Shown here: in pieces, positions 39,613-46,208 of the stretch
Layout: every line of letters starts with the position of its first letter
Position numbering within the stretch: position 1 is the first letter of the stretch
Assembly: GCA_900315575.1 (NCBI GenBank)
Contig: OMZR01000045.1
Coordinates: 1 to 46,208 of the forward strand
Source of the DNA: an uncultured Veillonellaceae bacterium
GTDB taxonomy: Bacteria; Bacillota; Negativicutes; Selenomonadales; Selenomonadaceae
Length of the DNA stretch: 46,208 nucleotides
Direction of reading: 5' to 3'
Notes under the pieces: generated by a model
Seen by the model: only the letters and a program-made list of their open reading frames with translations
Databases searched by the model: none
Told to the model about the DNA's origin: nothing
Position numbers and translations under genes: made by a program

Positions 39613-42501
39613 TTACGCGAGATGCTTTTCCATGAACTCCTCGAACTCTTCCTGCTTCATCGGCTTGGCGTAGAGGTACCCTTGCCCGTATGTGCAGCCG
39701 AGGTCTTTGAGGAGTTTTTCTTGTGCTTCGGTCTCGATGCCTTCGCAGAGAATCTTCATGTCGAGGGAGGCGCCGAGCTGGATGACGCTGCGGAGGATGC
39801 GCAGGGCGCGGTCGTCGTGTTCGGCGGCCAGGAGGATGCTGCGGTCGATCTTCATGCTGTCCATCGGCAGGTTCTGCAGCATGGCGATGGAGCTGTAGCC
39901 GGTGCAGAAGTCGTCCATCGATGTGGCGTAGCCGTAGCTTTTGAGACTGTCGATGATGTGGCGCGAGCTTTCTCGCGCCTCTTTTGTCTTGAAATCGACG
40001 AAGGCCGTCTCGGTGACTTCGAGGTCGAGGAGGCCGGCGGGGAGGCCGTAGGCTTCGGCGGTTTCCTTCATCTTGCGCAGGTAGCCGCCTTCGCTGATGT
40101 GCAGGGCGGACTGGTTGACGGAGACGGGGACGACGGGCAGGCCGCGTTTCATGCGATCTTCGAGGAAGCGCGCGACGTGGCCGAGCATGTAGTAGTCGAG
40201 GCGGACGGCAAAGCCGTTGCGCTCGAAGACTTCGATGAAGCGGCCGGGCGGCAGCAGGCCGAGTTCGGGGCTCTGCCAGCGGACGAGCGCCTCTGCGCCG
40301 ACGAGCTGGTGCGTGGCGAGGTCGTACTTCGGCTGGTACCAGACGGAAAATTCCTGCTGCGCGAGGGCTTTTGGGGCAAGCGTTTCGAGGCGGCTCGCCC
40401 AGGCGAATTCTTCTTCCATCTGCTGATTGAACAGCAGAAACGGCTGATTTTCCGTGCGTGCGAGGTCGAGCGTCGTGGAGGCGGCGCTGACGAGTTTTGC
40501 GATGTCGGGGCGGCCATTCGGCACCTGCACGGCGCTGACATGGTAGCGGATGCGCGTCATGACGTCGCCGAACGGGATGACGGAGGCGCCTTCCGTGACC
40601 TGCTGTGCAGCGCGTTCGGGCGGGAGGCCTGCGGGGAGCCCCCAGAGACTGTAGAGGCGCGTGCGGTCGCCGGAGACGGCGACGAGGCGGAACCAGGGAA
40701 AGGCGTCTTGCGCCCGGCGAATTTCGTGGACGAAGCTCTTTGCGAGGACTTCGCGCGAGTAGGTCGAGCGGTAGTAGGCCATCTGCCGCACGCAGATGGC
40801 GATGAGGTAGAGGCGGCCGTCGATGCGGGCGTTTTCCGCGCGCTCGATGGCGTCGGGCAGCTGTTTTTCGAGCCAGCGTTCGTTGTGGAGGCCCGTGACG
40901 GGTTCGGTGTAGGCGATGCAGGAAATCTCGGCGAGGTGGTTCCGGCGGATGCGCAGGATGAACAGGACGCCGGCGAGCAGTGCCAGGAAAATCAGCACGA
41001 GGATGCCGAGACTCTCGATCGGGTGGCGGTAGAGGTACGAGACGAGGGAAGTCTGCTCCGTTGTCGCGCGGGTTTCTTCGTTGATGGCGCTCTGGATGGC
41101 CGTGGGGTCGAGGTGCGCGATTTCCTTGTTGAGGATGCGCACGAAGATGGGATCGACGCGCTCGCTGACGGCGATGCTCGTGCCCTGCGTGTAGACGACG
41201 GTGTTGTCGGCTTCGAGGCGGAAGAAGCTGTTCCGATAGATGAGCGCCTGCGCGATGATGCTCTTGACGGCGGCGATGTCGGCCTGGCCTTCGCTGACGG
41301 CGCGCAGGCAGTCTTCGTCCGTGTCGCAGTAGCGGATGTCTTTTTCTGGATAGTTGCGCTCGATGTACTGGCGCGTGAAGTTGCGGCTGCGCGGCGCAGC
41401 GATGACGGGGGATGAGGGGATGTCCTCGTTGCGGCGATGGACGAGCACGTAGGTCACGACGAGGTAAGGATTCGTGATCATCATGTGGTGCTCGTGCGCC
41501 CAGTTGTAGTCAAAGAAGAAGTCGCACATGACGTCGGCCTCGCCATCGTCGAGACGGCGGAAGAGCTCTTCGTTTGTGCTGGTCGGGGTGATATCGAACG
41601 TGATGCCGAGGTCGTGCTCGATGCGGCGGAGGATGTCCTGCGTGACGCCTTTGTGCTCGCCGTTTTCGAAATAGGCGTAGGGCGGTTGGCTGGGCGAGGC
41701 AAAAGCGCGGATATGCGGGTGCGCGGCAAGCCAGGCGCGCTCGTCTGGCGTGAGGATGAGCGGCGCACCTTTCTGCTCCTGCCGTTTTGCGAGCAGGTAG
41801 GGGAGGAAGGGCGTGACGGTCAGCATGTCGTTGGCAGCATCGTCGAGCCGGTCTTTGAGTGCGTCTTCGCCCGGACGATAGAGGATGTAGTGCGAGAACA
41901 AGTACAGGTTGCCATAGGGCTGCGTGCCGGACTGCGGGTGGAGGCCGTCGTTCGCGATGCCCTGCAGGGCACCGCTTTCGATGTCCCGGTCAATATCATG
42001 GGCGTCTGTGTAGGGGAAAAGCGCATAGCGTCCGGGCGGGAGGAAGCGCGCGAGCTGGTGGTCGATGGCGTCACGGCTGTAGACGTCGCTGAAATAGCCG
42101 ATGCGGAGCGGGCTCGGCGTTTCGGGGCTGACGCCTCTGGCAAGCGAGAGCTGGAGCGGCGTGCGGCCGATGCTGTGTTCGCTGAAAAGGAAACGCGGAT
42201 CGCCAGGCTGGATCGTGCTGCCGATCAGAAGGTCAACGTTCCCCGCGAGGAGCGCGGCCTCCGTGCTGCTCTGGCTGAGATCGACATACTCGAAGCGGCA
42301 GCCCGCGTAGATGGCGAGCTGCTCGAGGTATTCGTAGCCCGAGCCGCGATAGTGGCCGTCCGCATCTTTCGTGAGGAAGCCGGGCACGCGGATGTAGCCG
42401 ACGCGGTACGTCGGAACGGCGGTCTCGTCCGCTGCGGCGCGTGGCAGCGGGAAAGCGAGCAGGCAGAGGAGGGCGATGAGTGCGAGGAAGAGCCGTTTCA
42501 T
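39613..42501 (-). CDS. Membrane EAL phosphodiesterase with two periplasmic solute-binding domains and a degenerate GGDEF
   Basis: 962 residues. The start at 42501 has AAAGGAGGAG about ten bases upstream. A signal peptide (LFLALIALLCLLAF) leads to two family 3 solute-binding-like domains (about 30-230 and 265-490), then one membrane span (SLGILVLIFLALLAGVLF). A GGDEF-like domain (~545-700) lacks the GGDEF motif. The EAL domain (~715-955) is complete: EALVRW, SVNQS, LEVTET, MDDFCTGYSS, MKIDR, CEGIET and YGQGY. It should break down cyclic di-GMP in response to an external small ligand, affecting motility or surface polysaccharide. It is divergent from the suf operon. Confidence 0.9.
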   Translation of the reverse strand: MKRLFLALIALLCLLAFPLPRAAADETAVPTYRVGYIRVPGFLTKDADGHYRGSGYEYLEQLAIYAGCRFEYVDLSQSSTEAALLAGNVDLLIGSTIQPGDPRFLFSEHSIGRTPLQLSLARGVSPETPSPLRIGYFSDVYSRDAIDHQLARFLPPGRYALFPYTDAHDIDRDIESGALQGIANDGLHPQSGTQPYGNLYLFSHYILYRPGEDALKDRLDDAANDMLTVTPFLPYLLAKRQEQKGAPLILTPDERAWLAAHPHIRAFASPSQPPYAYFENGEHKGVTQDILRRIEHDLGITFDITPTSTNEELFRRLDDGEADVMCDFFFDYNWAHEHHMMITNPYLVVTYVLVHRRNEDIPSSPVIAAPRSRNFTRQYIERNYPEKDIRYCDTDEDCLRAVSEGQADIAAVKSIIAQALIYRNSFFRLEADNTVVYTQGTSIAVSERVDPIFVRILNKEIAHLDPTAIQSAINEETRATTEQTSLVSYLYRHPIESLGILVLIFLALLAGVLFILRIRRNHLAEISCIAYTEPVTGLHNERWLEKQLPDAIERAENARIDGRLYLIAICVRQMAYYRSTYSREVLAKSFVHEIRRAQDAFPWFRLVAVSGDRTRLYSLWGLPAGLPPERAAQQVTEGASVIPFGDVMTRIRYHVSAVQVPNGRPDIAKLVSAASTTLDLARTENQPFLLFNQQMEEEFAWASRLETLAPKALAQQEFSVWYQPKYDLATHQLVGAEALVRWQSPELGLLPPGRFIEVFERNGFAVRLDYYMLGHVARFLEDRMKRGLPVVPVSVNQSALHISEGGYLRKMKETAEAYGLPAGLLDLEVTETAFVDFKTKEARESSRHIIDSLKSYGYATSMDDFCTGYSSIAMLQNLPMDSMKIDRSILLAAEHDDRALRILRSVIQLGASLDMKILCEGIETEAQEKLLKDLGCTYGQGYLYAKPMKQEEFEEFMEKHLA

Positions 42502-42576
42502 GATGCGGGTCTCCTCCTTTCCATTCAAGATTCTATCATCTTATTCTATTCGAGTTTTCTTTGGAAATCCCTGCTA

Positions 42577-42605
42577 TTGACAAGCGGCCATAAAAACCAT
42601 ACAAT
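42577..42605 (+). promoter_or_regulatory. Promoter of the suf operon
   Basis: TTGACA (42577-42582, perfect), a 17-base spacer and TACAAT (42600-42605) form a near-consensus sigma-70 promoter about 95 bases before sufC. It leaves a leader of some 85 bases. Confidence 0.88.
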
Positions 42606-42633
42606 GGAATCGTTAATCCCGAGCATTTTTATA

Positions 42634-42672
42634 AGGATTCGCGCATGAGCGGCACGAAAGCCTGCGAATCCT
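42634..42672 (+). promoter_or_regulatory. Inverted repeat in the suf leader
   Basis: AGGATTCGC (42634-42642) and GCGAATCCT (42664-42672) are perfect inverted repeats separated by 21 bases, lying after the promoter and before the ribosome site AAGGAG. It could be an RNA hairpin or a site for a regulator of iron-sulfur assembly. No known riboswitch was recognised. Confidence 0.45.
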
Positions 42673-42700
42673 CGCGATACAGTAAGGAGAGTTTGATTCT

Positions 42701-43459
<759 letters not shown>

Positions 43460-43472
43460 GGCGCAGTCGTTC

Positions 43473-44879
43473 ATGGCAAAGAAAAAGACCTTTGTGGAAG
43501 ACATCGAGCGCACGCTCTACGACATCAAGGACGCTGACAACAGCGTCTACAAGTCGGAAAGCGGCCTGACGGAAGAAATCATCCGCGACATTTCAGCGCG
43601 CAAGCACGACCCAGAGTGGATGCTCGAGTTCCGCCTGAAGTCGCTCGAAACATACAACAAGCTCAGCCTGCCGACCTGGGGTCCGAGCCTCGAAGATCTC
43701 GACATGGACCGTATCATCACGTACGTCCAGCCGGACGCGAAGATGACGGGCAACTGGAAAGACGTGCCGGAGGACATTAAGGACACGTTCGACCGCCTCG
43801 GCATCCCTGAGGCCGAGCAGAAATCGCTCGGCGGCGTCGGCGCGCAGTACGACTCGGAAGTCGTTTACCACTCCATCCAGGAGGACATGGTCAAGCAGGG
43901 CGTCATCTACACGGACATGGAGACGGCCATCCGCGAGCATGAGGACATCGTCAAAGAATACTTCATGAAGCTCGTGCCGCCGAAAGACCATAAGTTCGCG
44001 GCGCTGCACGGCGCTGTCTGGTCGGGCGGCTCATTCGTCTACGTGCCGGCGGGCGTGCAGGTCAAGATGCCGCTCCAGAGCTATTTCCGCCTCAATGCGG
44101 CAGGCGCCGGCCAGTTCGAGCACACGCTGATCATCGTCGAGCCGGGTGCGAGCCTCCATTTCATCGAGGGCTGCTCGGCACCAAAATACAACGTCACGAA
44201 CCTCCATGCGGGCTGCGTCGAGCTCTACGTCAAAGAGGGCGCGCGCCTGCGCTACTCGACCATCGAGAACTGGTCGCGCAACATGATGAACCTCAACACG
44301 AAGCGTGCCCTCGTCGAAAAAGACGGCATCATCGAGTGGGTCTCGGGCTCGTTCGGCTCGCATGTTTCGTGCCTCTATCCGTGCAGCATCCTGCATGGCG
44401 AGCGCGCGAAATGCGAGTTCACGGGCGTCACGTTCGCCTCGAAGGGGCAGGACCTCGACACGGGCGCGAGCGTCATCCTGACGGCGCCTGATACGTCCGC
44501 GAACATCAACACGCGCACGATTTCGAAAGCGGGCGGCAAGGCGACGTACCGCAGCGCTGTCAAGGTCACGGAGAACGCGAAGCGCGCGAAGTGCTCTGTC
44601 AACTGCGAGTCGCTGATGCTCGACAACGAGTCGCGCAGCGACACGCTCCCCGTCATGGACATCGAGGGCGACGACGCCGACGTCGGGCATGAGGCAAAGA
44701 TCGGCCGTATCAGCGATGAGGCCGTCTTCTACCTGACGTGCCGCGGCATCGACGAGGACGAGGCGCGCGCCATGATCGTGCGCGGCTTCGTCGAGCCGAT
44801 TGCAAAAGAACTGCCGCTCGAGTATGCGGTCGAGATGAACAATCTTGTCAACATCGAGCTCGAAGGCACAATGGGCTGA
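43473..44879 (+). CDS. sufB: SufB, scaffold subunit of the SUF complex
   Basis: 468 residues from ATG 43473; a longer frame upstream overlaps sufC and is not used. It has the SufB hallmarks: GLTEEIIRDISARK, a beta-helix core starting near HGAVWSGGSFVYVPAGV, FIEGCSAPKYNVTNLHAG, and C-terminal ISDEAVFYLTCRGIDEDEAR. It forms the assembly scaffold with SufC and SufD and receives sulfur from SufS/SufU. It follows sufC by 13 bases and sufD by 18 bases. Complete. Confidence 0.97.
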   Translation: MAKKKTFVEDIERTLYDIKDADNSVYKSESGLTEEIIRDISARKHDPEWMLEFRLKSLETYNKLSLPTWGPSLEDLDMDRIITYVQPDAKMTGNWKDVPEDIKDTFDRLGIPEAEQKSLGGVGAQYDSEVVYHSIQEDMVKQGVIYTDMETAIREHEDIVKEYFMKLVPPKDHKFAALHGAVWSGGSFVYVPAGVQVKMPLQSYFRLNAAGAGQFEHTLIIVEPGASLHFIEGCSAPKYNVTNLHAGCVELYVKEGARLRYSTIENWSRNMMNLNTKRALVEKDGIIEWVSGSFGSHVSCLYPCSILHGERAKCEFTGVTFASKGQDLDTGASVILTAPDTSANINTRTISKAGGKATYRSAVKVTENAKRAKCSVNCESLMLDNESRSDTLPVMDIEGDDADVGHEAKIGRISDEAVFYLTCRGIDEDEARAMIVRGFVEPIAKELPLEYAVEMNNLVNIELEGTMG

Positions 44880-44897
44880 TGGGGAAAGGAGATCTTT

Positions 44898-45740
44898 ATG
44901 GAAACAAGTGAAATCTATTCGAACATCCCCATGCGCACCTGGCGTTGGCTCGGCGTCAATGAAATCAAGCAGCCAGCAGGCATCGAGGCGGCGGGCGAGC
45001 TCCCGCGCCAGCAGATCGTCGTCGAGCCGGGCCAGTCGGACGAAGTCGTCCTCGAACACCGCGAGGGCGGCGCGCATGAGACCGTCGTCCACGTCGGCAA
45101 GGGCGCGAAGCTCCATCTCGTGCTCGCTGAGCTCGCACCTTCGGACGCGCCGTATACGAACCGCGTCAAGGTGCAGGTTGATGAAGACGGCGCTTTCTCC
45201 TATACGGGCGCCGAGGTCGGTGGCAAGACGACGGCGACGGAACTCACGGTGAATCTCGCAGGCGACCGCTCGACGGCCGATGTCTGGGCGCTCTATTTCG
45301 GTGACGAAGACCGCCTGCTCGATCTCAACTACATCATCCGCCAGGGCGGCAGGAAGACCGACGCGAACATGCAGGTGCGCGGCACGCTCATGGGCAAGGC
45401 CACGAAGAATTTTCGCGGCACGCTCGACTTCCTCGAAGGGACGAAGGGCTCGGTCGGCCACGAAAACGAAGAAGTCATGTTGCTCGATGAAGGCGTGCGG
45501 AACCGCAGCGTGCCAATCATGCTCTCGCACGAGGACGACGTCGACGGCCATCATGCCGTTTCCGTCGGCCGCATGGACGAGGCGAAGCTCTTCTACCTCA
45601 TGAGCCGCGGCCTCGACATGGAAGAGGCGAAGAGCCTCGTCGTCGAAGCATCGCTGCGCCCCGTCATCGACCGTATCCCCGACGAGAAGCTCCGGGACGA
45701 AATCGACCAGTATCTCAAAGGGAGGCTCGCAAATGGCTGA
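44898..45740 (+). CDS. sufD: SufD, scaffold subunit of the SUF complex (short form)
   Basis: 280 residues, shorter than the ~430 of the Escherichia coli protein, as it has only a brief N-terminal part before the beta-helix. Family motifs are SDEVVLEHREGG, ALYFGDEDRLLDLNYI, RGTLMGKATKNFRGTLDFLEG, ENEEVMLLDEGVRNRSVP and ISYLMSRGLDMEEA-like FYLMSRGLDMEEAK. With SufB and SufC it makes the Fe-S scaffold and helps iron entry. GGAAAGGAG lies before the ATG; the last eight bases overlap sufS. Confidence 0.93.
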   Translation: METSEIYSNIPMRTWRWLGVNEIKQPAGIEAAGELPRQQIVVEPGQSDEVVLEHREGGAHETVVHVGKGAKLHLVLAELAPSDAPYTNRVKVQVDEDGAFSYTGAEVGGKTTATELTVNLAGDRSTADVWALYFGDEDRLLDLNYIIRQGGRKTDANMQVRGTLMGKATKNFRGTLDFLEGTKGSVGHENEEVMLLDEGVRNRSVPIMLSHEDDVDGHHAVSVGRMDEAKLFYLMSRGLDMEEAKSLVVEASLRPVIDRIPDEKLRDEIDQYLKGRLANG

Positions 45741-46208
45741 TCCACAGGAATTTCTCAAAGACTTCCCGCTCCTCCATACGCAGATGAACGGCAAGCCCAT
45801 CGCCTATCTCGACAACGGCGCGACAACGCAGAAGCCGGAGCAGGTCATCCGAGCCATCTGCGGCTACTACGGCGGCTGTAATGCGAACCCGCATCGCGGC
45901 GCCTATGCGCTTTCCGTCGAAGCAACGGAAATCTACGAGAACGCGCGCAAGGTCACGGCGCAGTTCATCAACGCCAAGCGTCCCGAAGAAATCATCTTCA
46001 CGAAGAACGCGACCGAGGCGCTGAACCTCGTCGCTTACAGCTACGGCCTCACGAATGTCGGCAAGGGAGACGAAATCGTCATCACGATTGCCGAGCACCA
46101 CAGCAACCTCGTGCCGTGGCAGCATGTCGCAAAGGCCAAGGGCGCGACTTTGAAGTACATTTATTTGGAGAAAGACGGCAACCTCAGCGACGAGGACATC
46201 GAGACGAA
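45733..46208 (+). CDS. sufS: SufS cysteine desulfurase, N-terminal part
   Basis: About 158 residues, cut by the window edge. It begins MADPQEFLKDFPLL and shows AYLDNGATTQKP, NPHRGAYALS, FTKNATEALNLVAYS and the AEHHSNLVPWQ segment with the His that stacks on PLP, all typical of the SufS/CsdA class II cysteine desulfurases that supply sulfur to SufBCD. The PLP Lys and catalytic Cys lie beyond the end. The start, with GGAGG close upstream, overlaps the end of sufD by eight bases. Confidence 0.96.
   Translation, partial: MADPQEFLKDFPLLHTQMNGKPIAYLDNGATTQKPEQVIRAICGYYGGCNANPHRGAYALSVEATEIYENARKVTAQFINAKRPEEIIFTKNATEALNLVAYSYGLTNVGKGDEIVITIAEHHSNLVPWQHVAKAKGATLKYIYLEKDGNLSDEDIET

Noticed and set aside
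39622-41415. A 597-codon open frame on the + strand opposite the EAL gene
   Set aside because: It mirrors the phosphodiesterase gene in a high-GC region, has low-complexity Glu/Asp/Ala-rich sequence and no family motif or ribosome site. The EAL protein on the minus strand has clear domains.
42645-42700. A leader peptide before sufC starting at ATG 42645
   Set aside because: There is no ribosome site before it and its frame runs on into sufC without an early stop.
44031-45800. A 589-codon open frame on the minus strand across sufB and sufD
   Set aside because: It is the antisense shadow of two certain suf genes and has an Arg/Ala/Asp-rich composition without any recognised motif.

Overview
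The window is one stretch of a GC-rich bacterial chromosome with strong Shine-Dalgarno sites and tightly packed, often overlapping genes. The mix suggests a diderm Firmicute of the Negativicutes, something like Selenomonas or Mitsuokella. The reasons are LPS-type sugar genes (a GmhA-like isomerase and an HldE-like kinase/nucleotidyltransferase), an RgpF-like protein, Rpn-type nuclease genes with Gly-Arg-Ser-Glu repeats, and a sufCBDS operon. That placement is inference; there is no rRNA or other marker here.

Region 1 (1-28112) is a surface-glycan locus, nearly all on the + strand and closed by a strong terminator at 28067-28112. It opens with a heptose-like sugar activation set, followed by a TIGR04372-type protein, an FkbM methyltransferase, three related radical SAM/SPASM enzymes, a methyltransferase, two NDP-sugar dehydrogenase/epimerases and a split transketolase. 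A run of transfer enzymes follows: GT2 proteins, a WbsX/GH99-like protein, a fourth radical SAM enzyme, an RgpF-like protein, a DUF5672 protein, a GT4 and three more GT2s. A four-zinc-ribbon protein ends the run. Two Rpn nuclease genes sit on the opposite strand, each with its own promoter and terminator; at least one appears to carry an internal start for a small C-terminal protein. Four G8-G9 tracts lie in genes of this region, and one throws a radical SAM gene out of its apparent frame. A 13-bp tandem duplication shifts the frame at the end of the transketolase C subunit. Eleven proteins of the locus carry the same small Rossmann-like domain at one end.

Region 2 (28132-38156) is a reductive pyrimidine (uracil) or hydantoin breakdown locus. 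It has a PucR-type regulator, a class III aminotransferase (probably for beta-alanine), a small unknown protein, an NCS1 permease, a dihydropyrimidinase, an M20-type carbamoyl-amino-acid amidohydrolase, a PreT-like iron-sulfur stub, PreA, and a divergent short iron-type alcohol dehydrogenase. Uracil would enter by the permease and be reduced by PreA, opened by the dihydropyrimidinase, decarbamoylated by the amidase and transaminated to malonate semialdehyde. Several steps look damaged: the permease has a frameshifting 10-bp tandem duplication, the amidase and the dehydrogenase each lack a block that normally holds metal ligands, and PreT lacks its flavin and NAD(P)H modules. Three terminator-like hairpins lie just before ribosome binding sites inside this operon.

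Region 3 (38271-46208) holds an AAA ATPase with a DUF4143-type C-terminus, a large membrane EAL phosphodiesterase with periplasmic solute-binding domains on the minus strand, and the start of a suf iron-sulfur assembly operon (sufC, sufB, sufD, partial sufS) behind a near-consensus promoter.

No tRNA, rRNA, CRISPR array, IS transposase or prophage gene was recognised.
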